The notes under the pieces: model-generated
The model's input: only the letters and a program-made list of their open reading frames with translations
Told to the model about the DNA's origin: nothing
Database searches by the model: none
NCBI GenBank assembly: GCA_018241365.1
Contig: JAFEDX010000212.1
Span: 1-54,357 of the forward strand
DNA from: Pseudomonadota bacterium
GTDB lineage: Bacteria > Pseudomonadota > Gammaproteobacteria > Xanthomonadales > Rhodanobacteraceae
DNA: 54,357 nt
Direction of reading: 5' to 3'
In this document: positions 19,741-29,105 of the stretch, one piece after another
How positions within the stretch are numbered: the first letter of the stretch is position 1
Layout of the letters: the number at the start of each line of letters is the position of its first letter
Position numbers and translations under genes: made by a program

Positions 19741-20096
19741 GCATGGGTACGAGGCACGCCGGACAGCACGGATTCCGTCGCAAGGTCGATGTTGCGGCCG
19801 TTGCATGGTGTCCCTCGGCCATGACGCGCGGCGTCGCGGTCAGGAACATCGCGGAAACCGACGGCCTGGAGCTCCAGATCGTGCGCATGGAACCCGGGGC
19901 CGCGTTCCCCGAGCACCGGCACGACAGCCCGGAATTCATTTACATCCTGGAAGGTGAGCTGGTCCAGAACGGCGAACGGCTGGGTCACGGCTGGGCCAGC
20001 GTTTCCGGCGCCGGCACCGTCGATCACGACGTGCATTCGGATACCGGCTGCACGTTCCTGCTGGTCGATCGACCGTATCGTCCCGGCGGTGGATGA
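19737..20096 (+). CDS. Small cupin-domain protein
   Basis: This is a 119-aa single-domain cupin. Metal-binding motif 1 is visible as EHRHDSPEFIYILEGEL (His, His, Glu) and motif 2 as AGTVDHDVHSDTGCTFL. The layout resembles anti-sigma ChrR-type or sugar-binding cupins, but no further function can be assigned. The ATG at 19737 overlaps the TGA of the YceI gene (ATGA). A second ATG at 19743 is better spaced from the GGAG at 19730, so the start is uncertain by two codons. It is the last gene of the YceI/cytochrome b561 group. Confidence 0.82.
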   Translation: MSMGTRHAGQHGFRRKVDVAAVAWCPSAMTRGVAVRNIAETDGLELQIVRMEPGAAFPEHRHDSPEFIYILEGELVQNGERLGHGWASVSGAGTVDHDVHSDTGCTFLLVDRPYRPGGG

Positions 20097-20102
20097 AGCC
20101 GA

Positions 20103-20330
20103 TCAGGCTTGCAGGAATTCACGCAGTGCCGCTGCGTCGAACGGCCAGTCGAGTTCACGCCCGGAATCTTCGTCGCGCAGCACCGGCACGCGCGTGCCGT
20201 AGCGCGCTTCCAGGTCCGCATCGTCATCGATCCACAGGCTTTCGAAATCCGGCGCACGCACGCGCGCCAGCAGCGCGACGGCTTCGTCGCACAGCTTGCA
20301 GTCGTCGCGCTGGTAGAGGCAAAGCTGCAT
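20103..20330 (-). CDS. Glutaredoxin-like (DUF836) thiol protein
   Basis: This 75-aa protein has an N-terminal thioredoxin-fold redox motif, [13 protein letters not shown] (CxxC), and a cis-proline region (TRVPVLRD). This is the small glutaredoxin family found widely in gammaproteobacteria. The frame extends upstream to 20774 across the serine dehydratase gene, but ATG at 20330 gives the family length and puts the CxxC near residue 11. It is divergent from sdaA, with only about 58 bp between the two starts. Confidence 0.85.
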   Translation of the reverse strand: MQLCLYQRDDCKLCDEAVALLARVRAPDFESLWIDDDADLEARYGTRVPVLRDEDSGRELDWPFDAAALREFLQA

Positions 20331-20356
20331 CGTGCGATTCCGGACGGCCCGGCGCA

Positions 20357-20362
20357 TACAAT
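20357..20362 (+). promoter_or_regulatory. Possible -10 box for sdaA
   Basis: TACAAT lies 27 bp upstream of the sdaA ATG, inside a short divergent intergenic gap. No convincing -35 hexamer is seen about 17 bp upstream, so this is a weak call. Confidence 0.3.
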
Positions 20363-20388
20363 ACCGCCGCCTCCACGGTGAACCCATC

Positions 20389-21771
<1,383 letters not shown>

Positions 21772-21806
21772 GGACGCAGGCGTTTGGGACCTGAGATCGC
21801 GGAACA

Positions 21807-22865
21807 TCAGTTCAGCTGGCTTGCTTTTCCCGGCCTCGGAATCTTCGAGACTTCAGCTTGCATTTGTGCGATCTGCGCGGGTGACAGTTTGGCTGCAACC
21901 ACGGACAGATGACTGCCGGCCTTGTCGAATTGATGCTTGGTGTCCACGCGTTGGGTCGCTGCGAAGTTGTACCAGGCCTTTGCCGGGTCGGCTGGCTCGC
22001 CATCGCCATACTGGTAGGCGTACCCCATGGCGTAATATCCACCTGCACCGTGTTTGGCCACCGCTTTTTCAGCCCACTGCAAGCCTTTGGCAGGATTCTT
22101 AGGCACATGTTTGTCGCCGCTGACCAACAAATAGCCCAATAGCCCCTCGGCCGCGACGTTGCCCTGCCCGGCCGCCGCCCGCAACCAATGCAGCCCAGCC
22201 TCGGCATCGGGCTTTCCAAACGTGCCGACGACATACATTTGACCAAGCGATACCTGTGCGTCCGCGTTGCCCAGACGCGCCGCCTTGAGCAACCAATGCT
22301 CGCCGTCGGCTTTGTCCGGCGTATTTGCGCCAAAGTTGCCGCCGAGCAGAATGATGCCCAACATGTTCATGCCCTGCGCCGAGCCGGCCTCGGCCGCGCG
22401 TTGTATCCATTGCACGCCATCTTTCATGGCTTGATCATTGTGGGTGTGCTGGCCCCAGCTATCCAGCGCGAACCCATAGTTGGCCATGTGATCGGTTGAC
22501 CCGTCTGCAAGACTCTTGCGCAGCCATTTCAGGCCAGTCGGCACGTCCTGCGCGATGCCAGGCCAGTAACCGAGCACGTAGGCGCTTCCCAGCGCCCATT
22601 CGGCGTCGGTGTTGCCTTGTGCCGCAGCCTTGCGATACCACGTCGTCGCTTCGACTTTGTCTGCCGCATCCTTGCTGTCCATGAGACGTTGCCCCAAGGC
22701 CACTTGCGCGGCCGGATCACCCGTCGCGGCCTGTTTTTTCAGAACGGCCAAAGACGGAGCGGTGGTTGACGTCGCTGCTGCTGGGGGTGACGTAGCCGCC
22801 GCCGGTATCCACAAGGCGGCACCAAGCAACACAACGGCAGGCAGAAACACGCGGCGCAATTCCAT
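21807..22865 (-). CDS. Secreted Sel1/TPR-like repeat protein
   Basis: This 352-aa protein has a signal peptide (hydrophobic residues 5-23, LPAVVLLGAALWIPAAA) and a solenoid of Sel1-like repeats from about residue 45 to 290. Repeat signatures include AQVALGQRLMD, AEWALGSAYVLG, AQGMNMLGIILLGG, AQVSLGQMYVVG and AAEGLLGYLLVSG. Such proteins usually mediate protein contacts in the periplasm. ATG at 22865 is preferred over 22925 because GAGGTGG lies just upstream and the signal peptide then begins the protein. Codon third positions look less GC-biased than in neighbouring genes. The gene is a single transcription unit convergent with sdaA; its partner is unknown. Confidence 0.85.
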   Translation of the reverse strand: MELRRVFLPAVVLLGAALWIPAAATSPPAAATSTTAPSLAVLKKQAATGDPAAQVALGQRLMDSKDAADKVEATTWYRKAAAQGNTDAEWALGSAYVLGYWPGIAQDVPTGLKWLRKSLADGSTDHMANYGFALDSWGQHTHNDQAMKDGVQWIQRAAEAGSAQGMNMLGIILLGGNFGANTPDKADGEHWLLKAARLGNADAQVSLGQMYVVGTFGKPDAEAGLHWLRAAAGQGNVAAEGLLGYLLVSGDKHVPKNPAKGLQWAEKAVAKHGAGGYYAMGYAYQYGDGEPADPAKAWYNFAATQRVDTKHQFDKAGSHLSVVAAKLSPAQIAQMQAEVSKIPRPGKASQLN

Positions 22866-23070
22866 GGCGACCACCTCGCTCGTGTTGTACGGCCGGAGTG
22901 GCGATGCGGATTCACACCCACGCATCTCGTCAACGCGGCCAACACAGGCAGGGTACTACCATGCCCCGGCACGATAAAGGGCGCACGCCGAAGACGGTGG
23001 TTCTGTGTGGTCAGTGCGATTTGCTATCGAAACTTTAAGCGCTCGCGGGCGGTTTGCTCGCATAGAGGCC
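22866..23070. other. Intergenic stretch with no gene seen
   Basis: This is the upstream region of the Sel1-repeat gene (minus strand). I see no coding frame with plausible codon use, no strong hairpin and no convincing promoter hexamers. The next feature to the right is a decayed copy of the gspE 5' region. Confidence 0.5.
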
Positions 23071-23248
23071 CGGGTGTGCTACCAATGGCGCCCTGATGTA
23101 GCCCGCGCGAGAACCATCCATGGCGGCACTGCCACAGCCCAATCCGGAGCCATTGCGTCTCACCGTGGACGACGCGGAAGCGCGGGTGTGCGCGCTGCTA
23201 GTCGAGCGCGGCCGGCGAAAGCAGGGAGACCTCGCGCGCCGAACGTGA
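23071..23248 (+). pseudogene. Decayed duplicate of the gspE 5' region
   Basis: The segment copies 25792-25970, covering the gspE upstream region and its first 40 or so codons. It begins with CGGGTGTGCTACCAATGGCG, exactly as at 25792. ATG at 23120 opens a frame starting MAALPQPNPEP (gspE: MAASPQPNPEP), then VCALLVERGRRKQGDLAR (gspE: VCALLVERGRLKQEDLAR), and stops at TGA 23246-23248. Scattered substitutions and a 3-bp length difference upstream show the copy is not recent. It lies just upstream of the ABC transporter genes, so that pair is flanked by this fragment and the real gspE. Confidence 0.88.
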
Positions 23249-23284
23249 TCGAGAGCTGAGCGCACCGCCACGTCGGCAAATCCG

Positions 23285-23327
23285 GTGACAGCTGTCACGA
23301 GGATCGCGCGGGTCGGCTGCGTACAAT
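23285..23327 (+). promoter_or_regulatory. Palindromic operator candidate plus -10 box for the ABC transporter operon
   Basis: GTGACAGCTGTCAC (23285-23298) is a perfect 14-bp palindrome. It is followed by a -10-like TACAAT at 23322-23327, and the ATG of the ATPase gene is at 23355 with AGGGGA before it. The palindrome would sit just upstream of, or against, the -35 position, where a dimeric regulator could bind. No regulator gene lies beside it. Confidence 0.5.
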
Positions 23328-23354
23328 GCGCCGGGTCTTCGAAGGGGAACGCGC

Positions 23355-24263
23355 ATGCCCGACGCCATCACCATCCGCGACGCCAGCAAGTATTTCGGGG
23401 CGCATGCCGCAGTCGACGGGCTTTCGCTCGACGTGCCCGCCGGCAGCATCTACGGCTTCCTCGGCCGCAACGGTGCGGGCAAGACGACCACGCTCAGGAT
23501 GATTACCGGGATCCTGCAGCCCGACGCCGGCAGCGTCAGCGTGCTGGGCGGCAGCAGGCCCGAGGACGTGCGTGCGCGCACCGGCTACCTGCCGGAGGAG
23601 AACGGCCTGTACAAGGACATGCGCGTGCTGGACATGGTCAGCTACTTCGGCCAGTTGCGCGGCCTGGGCCGGCGCGAGGCCAACGCGCGGGCGCGCACGC
23701 GCCTCGCCGCCGCGGGCCTCGAAGCCAACCTCAACGCGAAGTGCAACACGCTGTCGAAAGGCATGGGCCAGAAGGCCCAGGTGATTGGCACCTTGTTGCA
23801 CGACCCGGAACTGGTGGTGCTGGACGAACCCTTTTCCGGACTCGATCCGGTCAATGCGGAAGTCGTGCTGTCGCTGATGAAGCAGTTCCGGCGCGAAGGC
23901 CGCACCGTGATCTTCTCGACCCACGTGGTCGAACATGCAGAGCAGATCTGCGATTCGGTGGTCATCATCGACCGCGGCCAGCGCAAGCGCGCCGGTACGC
24001 TCGCGGAAGTGAAGGCCGGTGCGAACCGTACCGTGTCGATCGATTACGAAGGCGATGCCGGCGAGTGGCGCGAGTTGCCTGGCGTCGAATCCGCCGACGA
24101 TTCCGGCCGCCACGCCGAATTGCGGCTGCGGCCGGATGCCGACACCCAGGACTTGCTGAAGGCGCTGGTCGAACGTGTGCGGCTGCGCCACTTCGACACC
24201 GGCGAGGCGTCGCTGAAGCAGGTATTCCTCGAAGCGGTGGGAGCCGACCATGAAGCTGCATGA
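23355..24263 (+). CDS. ABC transporter ATP-binding protein (NatA-like)
   Basis: This 302-aa protein is the nucleotide-binding subunit of an ABC-2 type exporter. Walker A is FLGRNGAGKTTT (about residues 36-47), the Q-loop region is TGYLPEENGLY, the signature is LSKGMGQK, Walker B is LVVLDEPFSGLDP, and the switch His is in FSTHVVEH. An extra C-terminal part (about residues 220-302) is common in NatA/CcmA/DrrA-type subunits. It overlaps the permease gene by 14 bp. The family exports sodium, drugs or other small molecules; the cargo here is unknown. The promoter region carries a perfect palindrome. Confidence 0.93.
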   Translation: MPDAITIRDASKYFGAHAAVDGLSLDVPAGSIYGFLGRNGAGKTTTLRMITGILQPDAGSVSVLGGSRPEDVRARTGYLPEENGLYKDMRVLDMVSYFGQLRGLGRREANARARTRLAAAGLEANLNAKCNTLSKGMGQKAQVIGTLLHDPELVVLDEPFSGLDPVNAEVVLSLMKQFRREGRTVIFSTHVVEHAEQICDSVVIIDRGQRKRAGTLAEVKAGANRTVSIDYEGDAGEWRELPGVESADDSGRHAELRLRPDADTQDLLKALVERVRLRHFDTGEASLKQVFLEAVGADHEAA

Positions 24264-25755
24264 CGTCCTGCTGGTCGCGCGGCGCGACTACGTCGCCTAC
24301 GTCGGGCGCCGCCGCTTCTGGATCAGCCTGCTGATCACGCCGGCGATCTTCCTCGCCTTCATGCTGGTCCCGGGCCTGATCTCGCAATTCCACGGAGCGC
24401 GGCATTACGCGGTGGTCGATCACTCCGGCTGGCTGCTGCAGGCGGTCGAACAACGCATCGAAGGCCAGGATTTCGCGAAGCTGCTCGACCTCGCCGCGCA
24501 GGGATCGGCGGCGTCTGCAACGAAATTGCCGGCGACGTGGAGTGCGCTCGCGCCACAGGCGGCGAAGCTCGATGCGGCGTCGCGCGCGACCTTGGGACAG
24601 GCGCTCGCGAGCGGTGCTCCGGCGCCCACGGATCCCGCCGCACAAATGATCTGGCGGCAGCGCGACGCGTTGCTGCACTGGTACGCGTCCTTGACGCCCG
24701 ATGCAGCGGCACGCATCGACCGCAGCCTCTACGTCGCGCGCTTCCAGCGCGTCGATACACCCGCCGCATCGCTGCAGGGGGCGACTGCACAGGGCAAGCT
24801 GGACGGCTACTTCACGTTTCCGAAGGATCCGCTCGCCGCCGATGCGGCGTACACCTACGCTTCGCGCAATCTCACCGACACCGACCTGCGCGACTGGTAC
24901 GCGGGTGCAGTGTCGGCGGTGGTGCAGGCACGGCGCGCGTCCAGGGCCGGCCTGTCGAGCGACGAGGCGCGTCTGCTCGCGCAGGCGGTGAGCTTCCAGG
25001 GACAACTGGTCACCGAGCACGGCCACAAGGCGGTCACCGCGGCGGAGAAGGTCGCGCAGTGGCTGCCGGTCGGCTACGTGTACCTGCTGTTCATTTCGAT
25101 CATGCAAATCGCGCAACTGCTGATGATGTCCACGATCGAGGAAAAGTCCAACCGCATCGCCGAGATGCTGCTGGCGGCGATCGAGCCATCCGACATCATG
25201 GCCGGCAAGACGCTCGGCGTTGCCGGGGTCGGCGTGACGCTGGTCGGCAGCTGGCTGGTGATCATCCTCGGCCTGCTCGCGACGGTCGGCGCGGCGTTGT
25301 CGATGGGTGGCGTGGCGGCGCAGATCCTCGCCGGCATCAGCGCATGGAACATCGTCTGGTTCCTCGTGTATTTCGTCTTGGGCTTCCTGCTGTACGCCGC
25401 GGTGATGGGCGCGGTTGGCGCATCGGTCAACAACATCCGCGAAGCGCAGCCGTACATGACGCCGGTGATGCTGTTCCTGATGCTGCCGCTGATCCTGATG
25501 GTGCCGGTGGCGCAGGATCCGACCGCGCTGTGGGCGCGGGTGCTGTCCTACGTGCCGCCGCTGACGCCGTTCATGATGATGAGCCGCTCGGCCGCGCCGC
25601 CGCCGCTCGCTGACTACATCGCCACCACCGCGCTGCTGGCGGTGACCGTCGTGATCGCACTGGTTGCGGCGGGCAAGGTGTTCCGGCGCGGCCTGTTGAA
25701 TGCCGGCGCGCCGCCGAAGCTGCGCGAACTGATGGCGTGGGCGCGCAGTCGTTGA
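24250..25755 (+). CDS. ABC-2 type permease (NatB-like)
   Basis: This 501-aa membrane subunit pairs with the ATPase encoded just upstream. The first helix is at about residues 23-41 (ISLLITPAIFLAFMLVPG), followed by a large extracytoplasmic domain (about 45-270) and a cluster of five to six helices from about 275 to 480. The EEKSNRIAEMLLAAIEPSDIMAGK motif between the first helices of that cluster is typical of NatB/YhaP permeases. Overlap with the ATPase gene indicates an operon and translational coupling. The pair sits upstream of the T2SS operon but has no known role in it. Confidence 0.92.
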   Translation: MKLHDVLLVARRDYVAYVGRRRFWISLLITPAIFLAFMLVPGLISQFHGARHYAVVDHSGWLLQAVEQRIEGQDFAKLLDLAAQGSAASATKLPATWSALAPQAAKLDAASRATLGQALASGAPAPTDPAAQMIWRQRDALLHWYASLTPDAAARIDRSLYVARFQRVDTPAASLQGATAQGKLDGYFTFPKDPLAADAAYTYASRNLTDTDLRDWYAGAVSAVVQARRASRAGLSSDEARLLAQAVSFQGQLVTEHGHKAVTAAEKVAQWLPVGYVYLLFISIMQIAQLLMMSTIEEKSNRIAEMLLAAIEPSDIMAGKTLGVAGVGVTLVGSWLVIILGLLATVGAALSMGGVAAQILAGISAWNIVWFLVYFVLGFLLYAAVMGAVGASVNNIREAQPYMTPVMLFLMLPLILMVPVAQDPTALWARVLSYVPPLTPFMMMSRSAAPPPLADYIATTALLAVTVVIALVAAGKVFRRGLLNAGAPPKLRELMAWARSR

Positions 25756-25791
25756 CGCTGGGCCAGACTCCACAAACTCGCATTGGCAGGG

Positions 25792-25970
25792 CGGGTGTGC
25801 TACCAATGGCGCCCCGGCCATCCATTCGGTGCGAGAACCGTCCATGGCGGCATCGCCACAGCCCAACCCGGAGCCGCCGCGTCAGCCCACCGACGACGCG
25901 GAAATGCGTGTCTGCGCGCTGCTGGTCGAACGCGGCCGGCTCAAGCAGGAAGATCTTGCGCGCGCCGAGC
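25792..25970 (+). repeat. Parent copy of the duplicated gspE 5' segment
   Basis: This segment is repeated in degraded form at 23071-23248. It covers about 50 bp upstream of the gspE ATG and the first 42 or so codons. Together the two copies bracket the ABC transporter operon as direct repeats about 2.7 kb apart. Confidence 0.85.
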
Positions 25971-27583
25971 GCCTGCTGACGGAAGCGCCTGAAACGCGGC
26001 TGACCGCGCTGCTGGGGCGGCTGGGCCTGGTGTCCGAGCGCGACCTGGCCGAAGCCTGGTCGGAAACGCTGCATGTGCCGCTGTGGTCCGCGAAGGATGC
26101 GCCGGACACCGCGCCCGAAACGGCCTTGAGCGTGCGTTTCATGAAGCAGTACCACGCGCTGCCGGTGGGCGACGCCGGGCCTGCGCTGTTGCTCGCGGTG
26201 GCCGACCCAGGCGATGCCTACATCGCGCACGCGGTGCAGCTTGCGTGCGGCAAACCGGTCATGCTGCGGGTGGCGCTGCGTTCCGAAATCGACGACTTGA
26301 TCGAACGCTGGCATGGCACCGGCCGCAGCGCGCTCGGCAGCATCGTGGAAGGCCTGGAAGGCGAGGGCGGCGCGGAATCGGGTGACGATGACATCGAACA
26401 CCTGCGCGACCTCGCCTCGGAAGCACCGGTGATCCGGTTGGTGAACCTGCTGATCCAGCGCGCGGTCGAGCAGCGCGCCTCGGACATCCACATCGAGCCG
26501 TTCGAGAACCGCCTGAAGGTTCGCTATCGCATCGACGGCGTGCTGCACGAAGTCGAAGCGCCGCCGGCCAGTTCGACCGCCGCAGTGATTTCGCGCGTGA
26601 AGATCATGGCGCGCATGAACATCGCCGAGCGCCGCCTGCCGCAGGACGGCCGCATCATGCTGCGCGTGCAGGGCAAGGAACTGGACCTGCGCGTGTCGTG
26701 CATCCCCACGAGCTTCGGCGAATCGGTGGTGATGCGCATCCTCGACCGCGGCAACGTGGTGCTGGATTTCGATTCGCTGGGATTCGACGAGCACACCCTG
26801 CCGGCGTTCCTGCACGTACTGGAGCAGCCGCACGGAATCCTGCTGGTGACGGGGCCGACCGGTTCGGGCAAGACCACCACGCTGTACACCGCGCTGTCGA
26901 AGATCAATACGCCCGACCGCAAGATCATCACGGTCGAGGACCCGGTCGAATACCAGCTCGAAGGCATCAACCAGATGCAGGTGAAGCCGCAGATCGGGCT
27001 GGATTTCGCCGGGGCCTTGCGCTCGATCGTGCGCCAGGACCCGGACGTGATCATGATCGGCGAAATGCGCGATCTCGAGACCTGCAAGATCGCGATCCAG
27101 TCGGCGCTGACCGGACACCTGGTGCTTTCGACCCTGCACACCAACAGCGCCGCGGGTGGCCTGACCCGCCTGCTGGACATGGGCGTCGAGGATTACCTGC
27201 TGGCTTCGACGGTCAACGCAATCATGGCGCAGCGGCTGGTGCGCAGGCTTGATCCTGCGAGCGCGGAAGCCTACGAGCCGTTGCCGGAGCTGGTTGCCGA
27301 GCTTGGATTGGACAGGCTGACGGCGCGGCGCCCGATCCGGCTGTACCGGCCGCAGCCCTCGGCGGAAAACCCCAGCGGCTATCACGGCCGACTGGCGATC
27401 ATCGAACAGTTGACCATGACCGACGCGCTGCGGCGGCTGCTGATGCAGCATGCCGATGCGGCGGACATCGAACGTGCCGCACGCGGCGCCGGCATGCGCA
27501 CGATGTACGAGGACGGCTTGCGCAAGGCGCTGGCCGGGCTGACCACGATCGAAGAGGTGCTGCGTGTCACTGAGGAGGCCTGA
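25844..27583 (+). CDS. gspE: Type II secretion ATPase GspE
   Basis: GspE is the cytosolic hexameric ATPase that drives pseudopilus assembly. The 579-aa protein has an N-terminal domain (about residues 20-165, MshEN/GSPII_E_N type), then the catalytic core. The core has SDIHIEPFENRLKVRYRIDG, the Asp box LPQDGRIMLR, Walker A GPTGSGKTTTLY and Walker B MIGEMRDLET with the His box LSTLHTNSAAGG. The tetracysteine zinc module normally found after AQRLVR is absent: the stretch reads RRLDPASAEAYEP and later PQPSAENPSGYHGR. ATG 25844 is chosen; GTG 25829 is in frame upstream and no clear Shine-Dalgarno decides. It is the first gene of the T2SS operon; a repeat element abuts its stop. Confidence 0.95.
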   Translation: MAASPQPNPEPPRQPTDDAEMRVCALLVERGRLKQEDLARAERLLTEAPETRLTALLGRLGLVSERDLAEAWSETLHVPLWSAKDAPDTAPETALSVRFMKQYHALPVGDAGPALLLAVADPGDAYIAHAVQLACGKPVMLRVALRSEIDDLIERWHGTGRSALGSIVEGLEGEGGAESGDDDIEHLRDLASEAPVIRLVNLLIQRAVEQRASDIHIEPFENRLKVRYRIDGVLHEVEAPPASSTAAVISRVKIMARMNIAERRLPQDGRIMLRVQGKELDLRVSCIPTSFGESVVMRILDRGNVVLDFDSLGFDEHTLPAFLHVLEQPHGILLVTGPTGSGKTTTLYTALSKINTPDRKIITVEDPVEYQLEGINQMQVKPQIGLDFAGALRSIVRQDPDVIMIGEMRDLETCKIAIQSALTGHLVLSTLHTNSAAGGLTRLLDMGVEDYLLASTVNAIMAQRLVRRLDPASAEAYEPLPELVAELGLDRLTARRPIRLYRPQPSAENPSGYHGRLAIIEQLTMTDALRRLLMQHADAADIERAARGAGMRTMYEDGLRKALAGLTTIEEVLRVTEEA

Positions 27584-27726
27584 CGAATCGTTGGATAACC
27601 TGCTGCGCTCGGCAGCTTGCGTGCCGGCGGTGCTCGCAATGCTCACGTACTGGCGTGTACGCTCCGCTTGCTGCGCTCGGGCGTCCCGCAATCTGCCTTC
27701 GCTCGCGACGGTTCTCCAGCGATTCG
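27584..27726 (+). repeat. Palindromic intergenic element, copy B
   Basis: This 143-bp element begins at the base after the gspE TGA. The left arm CGAATCGTTGGATAACC (27584-27600) pairs with the right arm GGTTCTCCAGCGATTCG (27710-27726) at 15 of 17 positions. The interior is nearly identical to blocks of the element at 18865, but lacks that copy's two hairpin-rich insertions. The outermost 12 bases differ from copies A and C. It fills the gspE-gspF gap, and the next gene starts 28 bp beyond it. Confidence 0.8.
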
Positions 27727-27754
27727 TGTTCTGTTTGGCCGTGGGTGTGGCCTG

Positions 27755-28966
27755 ATGGCGTCGTTCCATTACAAGGCCGTCACGCCTGCCGGCGAAACCG
27801 TCGAGGGACGCATGGACGCTGCCAGCGTCGATGACGTGATTGCGCGCCTGCAGGAACAGGGCAACGTGCCGCTCGAAGCGGGCGATGCCGCGGCCGGCGG
27901 TGGCTCACTGTTCGGTGGCCTGCGCCGGAAGTCGCTGGCGGGCGCGGCATTGGTCGAATTCACCGACCAGCTCGGGATCTTGTTGCACGCGGGCCTGCCG
28001 CTGGACCGCGCGCTGCAGATGCTGCTGGAACTGCCGGAAGGCGAACGCGCGCGCCACGTGGTCGAACGCATCCGCGACCGCGTGCGCGGCGGTGCCTCGC
28101 TGTCGCGCGCGATGGAAGAAGAGCACGGCGTATTCCCGAAGCTGTACCTCAGCATGGTGCGCGCGGGCGAAGCCGGCGGCGCGCTGGACGCGGCGCTGGC
28201 GCGCCTGGCCGACTACCTGGAACGCGCGCGCAAGCTGCGCGAGAGCGTGATCGGCGCGCTGGTGTACCCCGCGTTCCTGCTGTTCGGCGTGCTCGGCTCG
28301 CTGGTGCTGCTGCTGGCGTTCGTGCTGCCGCAGTTCGTGCCGATCTTCCAGGACATGAACGTGCCGATCCCGTTCATCACGCGCGTGCTGATGGCGATCG
28401 GCACGTTCCTGCACGACTGGGGTTTGCTGGTGCTGGTCGTGTTGATCGTGGCGGGTTTGTGGGCCGCGGCGCGGATGCGCGATCCGGCCGTCCGGCGCGC
28501 GTTCGATGCATGGTTGTTGCGGGTGCGCGTGCTGGGGCCGCTGTTGCTGAAGGTCGATACCGCGCGCCTGCTGCGTACGCTGGGGTCGATGCTGAAGAAC
28601 GGTGTGTCGCTGCTGGCCGCGCTGGGCATCGCACGCCAGGTGGTCTCCAACCATGAATTGTCGGCGCAGCTCGAACCGGCGATCGAGGCGGTGAAAGGCG
28701 GCGATTCGCTGTCGCATGCGCTGGCCGCGCACACCGGGTTCCCGAAACTTGCCACCCAGATCACCCTGGTGGGCGAGGAGTCAGGCACGCTCGATACCAT
28801 GCTGTTGCGCGCCGCCGATACCTACGACGGCGAGGTGAAATCCGCGATCGACAAAATGCTGGCGGCGCTGGTGCCGGTGCTGACCATCGTGATGGCGCTG
28901 CTGGTGGCCGGGATCATGTTGTCGATCCTGTTGCCGCTGCTCAGCTTGACGGGCAGCATCCAGTAG
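27755..28966 (+). CDS. gspF: Type II secretion inner-membrane platform protein GspF
   Basis: GspF is the polytopic platform protein that couples the ATPase to pseudopilin assembly. The protein is 403 aa, the usual length. It opens with MASFHYKAVTPAGETVEG and has two T2SSF repeats (about residues 70-190 and 270-395). The first contains FTDQLGILLHAGLPLDRAL, the second LLRTLGSMLKNGVSLLAAL. Three membrane helices lie near residues 168-190, 220-240 and 370-392. ATG at 27755 gives the family N-terminus; the frame is open further upstream through the repeat element but that part is not conserved-looking. Confidence 0.95.
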   Translation: MASFHYKAVTPAGETVEGRMDAASVDDVIARLQEQGNVPLEAGDAAAGGGSLFGGLRRKSLAGAALVEFTDQLGILLHAGLPLDRALQMLLELPEGERARHVVERIRDRVRGGASLSRAMEEEHGVFPKLYLSMVRAGEAGGALDAALARLADYLERARKLRESVIGALVYPAFLLFGVLGSLVLLLAFVLPQFVPIFQDMNVPIPFITRVLMAIGTFLHDWGLLVLVVLIVAGLWAAARMRDPAVRRAFDAWLLRVRVLGPLLLKVDTARLLRTLGSMLKNGVSLLAALGIARQVVSNHELSAQLEPAIEAVKGGDSLSHALAAHTGFPKLATQITLVGEESGTLDTMLLRAADTYDGEVKSAIDKMLAALVPVLTIVMALLVAGIMLSILLPLLSLTGSIQ

Positions 28967-29030
28967 GTGGGTTGCCCGCCAGCATCGGAGTTGCTTGCAT
29001 CGATAACAGGGTCACGCTCCTACAACCCCG

Positions 29031-29069
29031 CTGCGCCTTGCGCAGCTGCCCCCTTGACTCAAGGGGGCA
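29031..29069. repeat. Double-hairpin intergenic repeat between gspF and gspG
   Basis: Two adjacent perfect hairpins are seen: CTGCGC-CTT-GCGCAG (29031-29045) and TGCCCCCTTG-ACT-CAAGGGGGCA (29047-29069). There is no T-tract after them, so a simple terminator is unlikely inside this operon. It is probably a mobile palindromic repeat or an mRNA processing/stability element. Confidence 0.6.
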
Positions 29070-29105
29070 AACAGCCGGTAATCGTCACCTTTCCGAGGCT
29101 CCGCC

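Noticed and set aside
23598-24251. CRISPR or tandem repeat array
   Set aside because: I looked across the whole window for regularly spaced repeats and found none; the repeats present are dispersed palindromic elements.
28967-29105. Possible rho-independent terminator between gspF and gspG
   Set aside because: Hairpins are strong but no T-tract follows, and the downstream pseudopilin genes clearly continue the operon.
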